Shown here in pieces: positions 57,311 through 64,000 of a DNA stretch of 64,000 nucleotides. Under the pieces are notes generated by a model. That model worked only from the letters and a program-made list of their open reading frames with translations, searched no databases and was not told the DNA's origin. The position numbers were made by a program, and so were the translations under genes. Within the stretch, counting starts at the first letter, position 1; each line of letters opens with the position of its first letter. Origin of the DNA: Streptomyces wedmorensis (GTDB lineage Bacteria > Actinomycetota > Actinomycetes > Streptomycetales > Streptomycetaceae); assembly GCF_000716445.1 (NCBI RefSeq), contig NZ_JNWK01000049.1, forward strand, positions 25,367 to 89,366, in the 5' to 3' direction.

Positions 57311-57379
57311 TTTTTGCTACGGACGTAAACTTAGACCCGCCCACCCAGACCGTCAAGACTATTTTTACAACGAGGGTAA
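57311..57379. promoter_or_regulatory. twin operator-like sites between VOC-cupin and tetR
   Basis: Two 18-bp sites in the same orientation, TTTTTGCTACGGACGTAA (57311-57328) and TTTTTACAACGAGGGTAA (57362-57379), agree at 13 positions and lie 51 bp apart. The first contains the perfect palindrome TACGGACGTA. Each sits next to one of the divergent start codons, as expected for TetR control of both genes. Confidence 0.7.
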
Positions 57380-57388
57380 GATTTCTCC

Positions 57389-58117
57389 ATGACTACCGAG
57401 ATGGGGCTCCGCGAGTCCAAGAAGCAGGAGACCCGGCAGCTGATCTCCGACTGCGCCACCAGGCTCTTCATCGAGCAGGGCTTCGAGCGGACCACCATCG
57501 CGGAGATCGCCGCCGCCGCCCGCGTCGCCAAGAAGACGGTCACCAACTACTTCCCCCGCAAAGAGGACCTCGCCCTCGACCACCACGAGGCCTTCACCCA
57601 GGGCCTGGCCCACGCCGTCGCCGAACGCGCCCCCGGCGAAGCCCCCCTCACCGCCCTGGGACGGACCTTCCGCGCCGCCCTCCTCGCCCACGACCCGGTC
57701 GTCGGCTTCACCGGCCCCGCCTTCGCCCGCATGGTCGCCGACAGCCCCACCCTCACCGCCCGCCTGCGCGAACTGCACGACCAACGCGAAGAGGCGCTCG
57801 CCGCCGCACTGGCGACCGCGGCCGACCCCACGCCGTCGGACACCTCGTCGGACACCTCGCCCGACACCCAGCCGAACGCCGCCGCACCGCACACGGCCCC
57901 GGTGGCCGACTCCCCCTCCGCGCCCTCCATCGCACCGCGCGCCGCCGCCGCCCTCATCGCCGCGGCCGACCGCCTCCTCTTCCGCCGTATCCAGGAACTC
58001 ACCCTCGCCGGCCAGGACGACGACCGGATCGAAGCCACCCTCCTCCCCGAGGCCGACCACCTCCGCGCCCTCCTGGCCGCCGCCCTCGACGACAACCCCT
58101 CCGCCGCGACCTGGTGA
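57389..58117 (+). CDS. TetR family transcriptional regulator
   Basis: 242 residues. The N-terminal HTH (RQLISDCATRLFIEQGFERTTIAEIAAAARVAKKTVTNYFPRKEDL region, about 14-58) is a standard TetR DNA-binding domain. The ligand domain contains a low-complexity Ser/Thr/Pro/Asp insert (about 146-175: DPTPSDTSSDTSPDTQPN) before its last helices, probably a disordered loop. Start ATG 57389. It probably represses the divergent VOC-cupin gene and itself through the sites at 57311-57379. Confidence 0.93.
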   Translation: MTTEMGLRESKKQETRQLISDCATRLFIEQGFERTTIAEIAAAARVAKKTVTNYFPRKEDLALDHHEAFTQGLAHAVAERAPGEAPLTALGRTFRAALLAHDPVVGFTGPAFARMVADSPTLTARLRELHDQREEALAAALATAADPTPSDTSSDTSPDTQPNAAAPHTAPVADSPSAPSIAPRAAAALIAAADRLLFRRIQELTLAGQDDDRIEATLLPEADHLRALLAAALDDNPSAATW

Positions 58118-58178
58118 ACCGCCGTACGACACCGCCGACCCCGCCGGCCCCGCGGCGCCAGGCCCCGGAGACACCGAA

Positions 58179-58204
58179 GGGCCCCACCGCGCATGGTGGG
58201 ACCC
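58179..58204 (-). terminator. terminator downstream of the 58251-59690 gene
   Basis: A 10-position stem on the minus strand (GGGTCCCACC/GGTGGGGCCC, one T-G wobble) with a 6-nt loop. The wobble is a mismatch on the plus strand, so it favours the minus-strand transcript. Confidence 0.65.
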
Positions 58205-58250
58205 TCCGACAGAAGCCCGGCACTGGGGCCGTACGGCCGTGTCAGCCGTA

Positions 58251-59690
58251 TCAGCCGTTGACCACGATCGTGGCCGTGTTGTTGGTCAGGTCGGGGTCGA
58301 ACGAGCGGATCGGCGGCTCGTACTGGTCGTTGTCGATCGAGACCGTCGCCTTGGTCTTGCCGGGGCGGTCGATCCGCAGGTCGAAGCCGAACGTGTGGGT
58401 GGCGCGCTCGTCCAGGTAGATGGGCGAGGCGCAGCGGTAGCGGGGCGCGCCCAGCTGCTCCTCCACCCAGTCGCCGGTCTCGGTGAGTGCGGAGCAGGAG
58501 TCGGGCTTGGCGGTGACCGTCGTACCGGCGGGGATCCTGACATCGACGGTGACCGCCGGCTCCCCGGCACCGAGCGAGGCGATCCAGGCCGGCCCGCGGT
58601 TCTTCACGGTCACGTCGGCCCGCACGGTCGCTCCGACCGCCCCCTCGACCCGGCTGCCCCTCAGCTTGAGGTCGGCGGTGTTGGCGGCGTGGATGATCAC
58701 GGAACGGTAGTTGTCCTGCGGGTCCAGGTCGGGCACGGGAGCCGTGGCCGTGCCGGTGGACTCGGCCGTGGCCGTGGCCGTACGGAGCGCGGGCGCGGGT
58801 ACGAGTTCCAGCTCGGCGCCCGTGCCCGGCGTGTACACGTGGCCGCCGCGGGCCGCTTCCAGTGCCTCGGCGGAGTAGGACCCGACCGAGTAGTCGTACC
58901 GCTCGTACAGGGCGTTCTTCCCGACCTTCAGCGGGTTGTCGAGCGTGAACGACTGCCCGGGGGCGATGGGCTCGTCGAGCACGCAGAGCGCATCGGTGCC
59001 GGTCTCCGTGTCCCGGTACTCGCAGTTGGCGGGCCGCTCGGCGAAGCCGAGACCGCGCGAGGCGAAGAGACGCAGCAGGGCGCCGGGCGCGGTGCGGTTC
59101 CCCCGGTTGCCGAGGGTGGCGGGCACCGTGATGGCGCTGCCCGGCGCGACGCCCTCCTGCCGCGGCGCCTGGCTCAGCGCCAGGTCGGCGCCGTTCCCCA
59201 GAACCACGCGGGTCTCCCCCGGGTAGGACGTCAGGTCACCCGCGACGGCCGTGTACCGCAGCACTCCCTCCGCCCCGTCCGGCACTCCCGGCAGCGCCCC
59301 GACCTTGAGCACCGCGGCCGTCACCGGTTCGGCACCCGCCAGCTCCGGGACCTCACAGACCGCCGTGTCGACCGTCTCGGTCGCACAGTTGGCAGGCCAC
59401 GTGACCTTCGCGAACGCCCCCAACCCACTCGCGTCCACGGTGATCCTGCCCGCCCCCACCACGTTCTCCGGGTTGTCGTGCGAGACCTTCAACGCCACGG
59501 TCCGCTCCGGCACCGTCCCGTCCTCGTACGCCCCCGGCAACACCAACTCGTACGGATCCGAATACGTCCACAACTGATCACTGACAGCCGACGCCGACCC
59601 CGCCGCCCCGAGGCTCAGCACCCCGGAGACGGCAAGCACGGGCACCAACGCGAGACGGCGCGTACGACGAGAGATATACGGAAGTGTCAT
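58251..59690 (-). CDS. secreted repeat-containing protein, beta-rich, function unknown
   Basis: 479 residues from ATG 59688-59690 (MTLPYISRRTRR). Signal peptide to about residue 35 (ALVPVLAVSGVLSLGAAGSASA). The mature part is beta-rich with several Ig/DUF11-like units (ADLALSQAPRQEGVAPGSAITVPATLGNRG and ADLKLRGSRVEGAVGATVRADVTVKNRG, each cut here to its hallmark). These are typical of cell-surface or stalk proteins. No LPXTG sorting signal or membrane anchor is seen at the C-terminus (NNTATIVVNG). The last domain repeats the D-P-D-L-T-N-N-T-A pattern. Confidence 0.8.
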   Translation of the reverse strand: MTLPYISRRTRRLALVPVLAVSGVLSLGAAGSASAVSDQLWTYSDPYELVLPGAYEDGTVPERTVALKVSHDNPENVVGAGRITVDASGLGAFAKVTWPANCATETVDTAVCEVPELAGAEPVTAAVLKVGALPGVPDGAEGVLRYTAVAGDLTSYPGETRVVLGNGADLALSQAPRQEGVAPGSAITVPATLGNRGNRTAPGALLRLFASRGLGFAERPANCEYRDTETGTDALCVLDEPIAPGQSFTLDNPLKVGKNALYERYDYSVGSYSAEALEAARGGHVYTPGTGAELELVPAPALRTATATAESTGTATAPVPDLDPQDNYRSVIIHAANTADLKLRGSRVEGAVGATVRADVTVKNRGPAWIASLGAGEPAVTVDVRIPAGTTVTAKPDSCSALTETGDWVEEQLGAPRYRCASPIYLDERATHTFGFDLRIDRPGKTKATVSIDNDQYEPPIRSFDPDLTNNTATIVVNG

Positions 59691-59732
59691 GTGAGGGCTG
59701 ACCACCGGGCGCCCTGGATGGTTGTACGGGGG

Positions 59733-60335
59733 TTACACGGGGCAGGGCCGGTACTCGAGGCTCAGCTCGCGGTCGACGGCGTAGCTCGTCCGCATCGACG
59801 CGTCGATGACCATCTGCCAGGAGCCGTACTTGGCGTAGAGCTGGTCCGCCGTCGGGCCGAGCGGATTGCCGTACTTGGCGATGTTCCGCTCCTCCAGGAC
59901 GCGGACCTCCTCCGGGCTCATTCCCGCACGGGTGATCTCCTTGGCCTGGTTCCGCATGTCGACCAGCTCCCGCGCGATCTCCTCATCGGTGAAGCCCGCC
60001 TCCCGCATGGCGGCCTCGGTGCGGTGCATGTCCTCAAGCAGCCCGTGATACCGCATCCGGGTCCGCTGCGCCTCCACCTTCTCGTCCATCGGCAGGACCC
60101 GGATCCGGCACACGACCGGGTCCGTGCTGGGACACGGATCATCAGCCGATACGGGCCGCGCAAGCGGAGCGGTGATGACCGAGCCGCACGCCTCGGCCGC
60201 ATCCGCCACCGCCGAACCCGCCGTACCCAGCAGAGCGACGGCAGCCACGAACGGAACCAGCGCACGGCGCAGGAACGAGGAGGGAGGAGCGGAGGAAAAC
60301 GGGGAAAAGGGGAGGGAATGAGGGAGAGATTCCAT
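59733..60335 (-). CDS. exported hypothetical protein
   Basis: 200 residues from ATG 60333-60335. A signal peptide (ALVPFVAAVALLGTAGSAVADA, after an unusual Ser/Pro-rich start) is followed by a mostly helical domain (MHRTEAAMREAGFTDEEIARELVDMRNQAKE). Two cysteine pairs may form disulfides (AEACGS, DPCPS, VVCRI, YRPCPV). The region PTADQLYAKYGSWQMVIDASM and its surroundings recall the compact polar-residue domains seen in secreted toxin C-termini, but I cannot name a family. It precedes the beta-rich secreted protein on the same strand (42 bp between stop and start). Confidence 0.7.
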   Translation of the reverse strand: MESLPHSLPFSPFSSAPPSSFLRRALVPFVAAVALLGTAGSAVADAAEACGSVITAPLARPVSADDPCPSTDPVVCRIRVLPMDEKVEAQRTRMRYHGLLEDMHRTEAAMREAGFTDEEIARELVDMRNQAKEITRAGMSPEEVRVLEERNIAKYGNPLGPTADQLYAKYGSWQMVIDASMRTSYAVDRELSLEYRPCPV

Positions 60336-60389
60336 GCGCGCCACCTTGGCGACGCCACCGGCCCCCTTCACGCAGGCGCACCGACGATC

Positions 60390-60701
60390 ACTCCTACGGG
60401 GAGCCGACCGGCCGGCGCGCTCGGCGGCAGAATGGCCGACGCCGGCATCGACGACGACTTCATCGACTCGGTCAAATCCAAAGTCACCCGCGGCACTTCC
60501 GCCCTCTTCCTCTCCACCGACGCCGTCATCGACCGCGTACGCACCGCCTTCCCCACCGGCCACGCGGAACTCATCCAGTCCAACCTCGACACCACCCAAG
60601 AAGCCAAACTCCGCGAAGCCTTCGCCGCCTGCCCCCGCCCTCTCCCCTCCCGCGCCGCGGTCCTCGCGTTTCCGCCCCCACCCCCTGCCGTCACCCGATG
60701 A
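60390..60701 (+). pseudogene. remnant of a DUF1269 membrane protein
   Basis: The plus strand encodes the C-terminal 85 or so residues of a DUF1269 family protein (DAGIDDDFIDSVKSKVTRGTS, ALFLSTDAVIDRV, then TQEAKLREAF). The N-terminal half with its glycine-zipper membrane segment is missing; only LGGRMADAG precedes it. No start codon or ribosome site of quality is present; ATG 60432 opens the fragment. Likely a 5'-truncated relic. Confidence 0.7.
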
Positions 60702-60822
60702 GCCCCCGTTCACCGGATCGGAGGGTCATATGAGGGAGGGACGTTACTGCGGGCATCCGTATGTAGTCATGCCGATACTTTCTGTGATGACCAGTCGGCG
60801 CTCGACTTAACAGGGGTTATCG

Positions 60823-61230
60823 ATGCGGAAGTTGGCTACAGCGGTGGTGGCTGCGGGGTTGTTCTTCGGGGGGATGGGGGTGGCGGTGGCGGACTCGGCG
60901 CGTGAGTTGGTCATGAGGACGCCCGGCGTCGGCTTCGTCGGCACCTACCAGTGGCAGCCCACGACCAAGATCCCCAGCGGTCTTCATGTGAAGGGCAAGC
61001 TGCGAGACGAGAGCAACGACGACGGCCACAACGTCTACCTCCGCGTCAAGGTCGAGGAATACGCGTGGGGTCAACTCACAGGAGTCCAGCGCAAGCACGT
61101 CAACGTCGACAAGGTCTACTTCGACGGCGCTGTCCTCAAGACCAAGCAGGTGCGAATGCATGCCTGCATCGACCGCGGCTCCTTGCGGCCTGACCACTGC
61201 TCACCGGAGCGGCTTTTCTCGCGGAAGTAG
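60823..61230 (+). CDS. small secreted hypothetical protein
   Basis: 135 residues. A signal peptide (LATAVVAAGLFFGGMGVAVA, cleaved near VADS) precedes a beta-rich domain with two cysteines (HACIDRG, DHCSPE) close to the C-terminus. I recognise no family. Start ATG 60823. It lies 57 bp upstream of the ABC transporter ATPase gene on the same strand and may be its exported cargo or signal. Base and codon use here is less GC-biased than in the core genes. Confidence 0.7.
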   Translation: MRKLATAVVAAGLFFGGMGVAVADSARELVMRTPGVGFVGTYQWQPTTKIPSGLHVKGKLRDESNDDGHNVYLRVKVEEYAWGQLTGVQRKHVNVDKVYFDGAVLKTKQVRMHACIDRGSLRPDHCSPERLFSRK

Positions 61231-61287
61231 CTATCGGTTCCGGGAGTCGCCTTTGCGCGACTCCCCTCCCTCAAGGAGCGCACCAAG

Positions 61288-61962
61288 ATGGACGTCATCC
61301 TCCGCGCCGAGGGCGTGGATCTCCTTTACGGCACCGAGCAGGCCGTAAGGAAGGCAGATTTCACGCTCAAGCGCGGCGAAGTTGCCGCCATCATGGGGAG
61401 CAGCGGATCGGGGAAGTCATCGCTGCTGTACTGCCTTGCCGGAATCCTGCCCCCGACCAACGGCACGGTGACCTTCGATGGCATGCAACTCTCGACACTC
61501 CCCGACGGTGAGCTGAGTGCTCTGCGCCGTACACGTCTGGGCTTCGTCTTCCAGTACGGAGAGCTCCTGCCTGAACTGACCGTGGAGGAGAACGCGGCGC
61601 TTCCTCTACGGCTCGCCGGGATCAGCAAGACGCATGCCCATGCGATGGCCAGCCAGGTGCTCGGGCGGCTAGGGATGGGTGATCTGCTGCGCCGAAGAAC
61701 GTCGAAGCTGTCTGGTGGCCAGAGCCAGCGTGTTGCAGTTGCACGGGCTCTGGTCCACCGGCCGGACGTGGTGTTTGCAGATGAGCCGACCGGAGCACTC
61801 GACAGCGTCAATGCCTCTGCTGTGCTGGAGGAGTTCCTGCAGTTGGCGCGGAGGCAGAAGACGGCCGTGGTCATCGTCACGCACGATGCCGACGTCGCTG
61901 CGAGAGCCGACACGCAGTACACGATGTCGGACGGAGTTCTGGCACAGAGGGTGGCTGTATGA
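61288..61962 (+). CDS. ABC transporter ATP-binding protein (LolD/MacB type)
   Basis: 224 residues. Walker A GSSGSGKS (37-44), Q-loop in LGFVFQYGELLPELTVEEN, signature LSGGQSQRVAVARAL, Walker B VVFADEPTGALD and H-loop VIVTHDADVAARAD. The sequence type is that of ATPases paired with FtsX/MacB-like permeases. Start ATG 61288 after AAGGAGCGC. Its stop overlaps the permease start (ATGA). Probable export of a peptide or lipid-like compound; the substrate is unknown. Confidence 0.95.
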   Translation: MDVILRAEGVDLLYGTEQAVRKADFTLKRGEVAAIMGSSGSGKSSLLYCLAGILPPTNGTVTFDGMQLSTLPDGELSALRRTRLGFVFQYGELLPELTVEENAALPLRLAGISKTHAHAMASQVLGRLGMGDLLRRRTSKLSGGQSQRVAVARALVHRPDVVFADEPTGALDSVNASAVLEEFLQLARRQKTAVVIVTHDADVAARADTQYTMSDGVLAQRVAV

Positions 61963-64000
61963 ATCCCTTCGTCCTCGGGATGCGTCTGCTGCGAGGTAGC
62001 GGGCGTCGGGGGCAGGCCCGCTTCCTGCTGATGGCCCTTGGCTCGGCACTTGGGGTGGCCTGCCTGGCCGCCGTCCTCACGATCCCGTCGATCCTTAACG
62101 CTCACGACGCTCGCACAGCCGCCCGCGAACCGAGTCCCGGCACAAGTAGCTTCCTATACCAGGAGTTTCGTGATCCGTACGGGTCGCAACCGCTCCATAG
62201 GGTATTCGTCGCACGACGGAGCCCCGGGCCCGCTCCGGTGCCCCCAGGCGTCGCGGAGCTTCCTAACGCAGGCGAAGCAGTGATCTCGCCTAAGCTCGCT
62301 GAGATTCTGGCAGCCAATCCGAGGGCAGCCGGTCTTGTCCCCGGCCGCGTAACCGGCACCATTGCGCCAGAAGGCCTGGGGGACACCGAGGACCTATACG
62401 CCTACATCGGCACCACTCCGGCTGAGCTGACCGAAGCAGAGGAACTAGGCAGCTTCGGCACTGGCCGATCGTGGCGGCAGATCGTCGAGCCATCGACACT
62501 CGGCATTCTGCGTTACACCCTCGGGTGCATCGTGCTGCTGCCGCTCGTCATCTTCCTCTCCGTATGCGCCCGGCTCTCCGGCGAGTCGCGCGCCAGGCGG
62601 CTCGCCGCTCTCCGACTCGTCGGGCTCAGCATGAAGGACACAGTGCGGGTCAATTCCGCGGAGAGCGTTGTGGCTGCCCTAGTGGGAGCCGTTCTCGGAC
62701 TCACGGGCTATATCGGGATGAACGAGCTCATGGCTCGAGTCGGGTTGCCGGGCTTGCACTGGTACCCGGCAGATGGCTGGCCCTCGGGTTCGACCATCGC
62801 CATCTGCCTGCTCGGCTGCCCGCTTCTCGCGTGGGTCGTGGGGCAGTTCAGTGCTCGGCGGGCGGCTCTGTCGCCGATCAGTGTGCGGCGGACTGGGGAG
62901 CGGAAGGCTCCGAAGAAGTTCGGGATGCTGTTGCTGGTACCTGGGCTTGGAGTCATCTCCGGGTACTGCGTGGCCAGCGCTGTGGGGCGGGATCCTTCAG
63001 GGGGGTCGGCCAGCTCGTTGTTGGTGCCCGGTGCCGTGTTGTTGACCGGTGCTGGGCTGGTCTTCGGGTTGGCGCCCATGACCGCGTGGGTCGCGCGGCG
63101 GCTGGCGGGGGCGGCGAGGTCGCTGCCGTTGTCGTTGGCGATGCGGCGGACCGAGGTAGATCCGGGTTCTTCGCTGCGGGTGGTGACTGGCCTCGTGCTG
63201 CTGGTGTTCGGGGCGTCGCTCACGCAAGGGGTACTTATCGAGCTGGACCAGGTGAGCCGGCGAACTGGGCCTCTTCAGGAGTACGCCATTCACTTGAAGG
63301 ACGTGTCGCCGGCTCAACGGGAGGCGCTGTCCAGGGTCTCCGGTGTGAAGGCGGCGACTGTCTCGTACAGCTCGTGGGATCCGCTGGACGGAAGCGAGGT
63401 GGCCCGCGCCGACCTGGTGGTCGGCACGTGTGAGCAGCTCGCCGCGTACGCGCGGCAGGCCAGTGGCTGTGTGGATGGCCGCATCATGCAGCTGCGGGAC
63501 GAAGGGACTCCGATCGAGTACGACCCGAAGGCGGGGGAGCGCTATCCCTTCGCGTTGGAGGACGGCCGGAAGGTCCTGATCACCGTGCCTGCAGAGCGGG
63601 TCGCCCTGCGGACGTGGGGTGTGTCCGCTTTCAGGGCGGGCGCTCTGCTCGTCCCCCCGTCACTGGTTCCTTCCGACCTCGCGGATGCGAACGGCACCCT
63701 CACTCTCCTCAGCGCCTCCGACCCCGAGACCGTTCGTGCCGTGCTTGATGGCATTGGGGCTGTGGCGCCGACGGCGGCGGTTGAGCCGGTGGGGATTGTG
63801 ATTGATTCGATGGCGCAGTTGAGGGTGATTCGGAGTTTGTTGGTGGTGGGGATGGTGTTGGGGCTGGTTATCGGGGTGGCGGCGTTTGTGGTGTCGGTGG
63901 TGGATAGGGGGATGGAGAGGCGGGGGGAGGTGGCGGCGTTGGTGTTGTTGGGGGCGAGGGCGGGGACGTTGAGGGTGGTGCAGGTGGTGCAGGTGTTGGT
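61959..64000 (+). CDS. FtsX-like ABC transporter permease, cut by the window end
   Basis: At least 680 residues from ATG 61959, open at the window end. An N-terminal helix (FLLMALGSALGVACLAAVLT) and a short extracytoplasmic domain precede FtsX-type core helices ([38 protein letters not shown]). A second half repeats the layout, with the last visible helix at LLVVGMVLGLVIGVAAFVVSVV and the FtsX-like loop RRGEVAALVLLGA. It pairs with the upstream ATPase. The last 200 bp change to TTG/GTG codons with very little C, unlike the rest of the gene. Confidence 0.9.
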   Translation, partial: MNPFVLGMRLLRGSGRRGQARFLLMALGSALGVACLAAVLTIPSILNAHDARTAAREPSPGTSSFLYQEFRDPYGSQPLHRVFVARRSPGPAPVPPGVAELPNAGEAVISPKLAEILAANPRAAGLVPGRVTGTIAPEGLGDTEDLYAYIGTTPAELTEAEELGSFGTGRSWRQIVEPSTLGILRYTLGCIVLLPLVIFLSVCARLSGESRARRLAALRLVGLSMKDTVRVNSAESVVAALVGAVLGLTGYIGMNELMARVGLPGLHWYPADGWPSGSTIAICLLGCPLLAWVVGQFSARRAALSPISVRRTGERKAPKKFGMLLLVPGLGVISGYCVASAVGRDPSGGSASSLLVPGAVLLTGAGLVFGLAPMTAWVARRLAGAARSLPLSLAMRRTEVDPGSSLRVVTGLVLLVFGASLTQGVLIELDQVSRRTGPLQEYAIHLKDVSPAQREALSRVSGVKAATVSYSSWDPLDGSEVARADLVVGTCEQLAAYARQASGCVDGRIMQLRDEGTPIEYDPKAGERYPFALEDGRKVLITVPAERVALRTWGVSAFRAGALLVPPSLVPSDLADANGTLTLLSASDPETVRAVLDGIGAVAPTAAVEPVGIVIDSMAQLRVIRSLLVVGMVLGLVIGVAAFVVSVVDRGMERRGEVAALVLLGARAGTLRVVQVVQVL

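Noticed and set aside
58239..60701. 820-codon plus-strand frame
   Set aside because: Most of it is antisense to two secreted-protein genes; only the last 100 or so codons show a real family (DUF1269) and are listed as a remnant.

Overview
The window is chromosomal DNA of a Streptomyces. The evidence is the very high G+C content, a 68-residue BldC that I recognise from memory, valine dehydrogenase next to a DUF3073 gene, an Lsr2-type nucleoid protein, an ECF41-type sigma factor, GTG/TTG starts, tRNA genes mostly without encoded CCA, and terminators that are usually long GC hairpins without a U-tract. The gene order bldC - vdh - DUF3073 - purM - purF - purL/Q/S - lsr2-like - tRNA-Gly - purC - purD - dnaX - ffs - tRNA-Ser resembles the central core of Streptomyces coelicolor (from memory, not searched).

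Left part (1-26 kb): a small secreted protein with a cysteine-synthase-like enzyme and an MFS transporter; a TipA-like MerR regulator with a textbook MerR promoter; initiator tRNA; a rhodanese; an ECF41 sigma factor; an overlapping PAP2 phosphatase / diacylglycerol kinase pair. At 8.8-15.7 kb come three secreted proteins with FG-GAP/VCBS repeats: an NlpC/P60-like hydrolase whose repeat tail is frameshifted, a DUF1906 hydrolase, and a large propeller/FlgD-Ig protein. A DEAD-box RNA helicase with a long GGFRRDD-type tail, a lipoprotein, a small zincin, the tRNA Glu-Asp-Phe operon, a DsbA-like/CcdA pair and HrpA follow.

Middle (26-48 kb): bldC, a conserved hypothetical gene and vdh, then purine synthesis genes, all on the minus strand (purM, purF, purL-purQ-purS, purC, purD). 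Between them lie a META lipoprotein, a mycothiol-dependent maleylpyruvate-isomerase-like protein, a SnoaL-like protein, lsr2, three tRNA-Gly genes, a DMFase-beta-like protein and a membrane protein resembling an M48 peptidase without its zinc site. dnaX and the small SRP RNA close the block. PurM, F, L, Q, S, C and D supply seven of the proteins leading from PRPP towards IMP.

Right part (48.5-64 kb) is accessory. An intact tRNA-Ser(GGA) and a displaced copy of its 3' half bracket 3.65 kb carrying a helicase-associated/WYL protein and a VapBC toxin-antitoxin pair but no recombinase. Then come a 71-bp higher-order tandem repeat ahead of a Ser/Thr kinase, a divergent TetR / VOC-cupin pair with twin operator-like sites, secreted proteins, a DUF1269 remnant, and an ABC transporter whose permease runs off the window end.

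The observations I rate highest are the tRNA-Gly(UCC) lacking the G18-Psi55 elbow pair and a proper T-stem, the tRNA-Ser-bounded island, the M48-like pseudopeptidase, and the frameshifted hydrolase with near-identical repeats in its neighbour.
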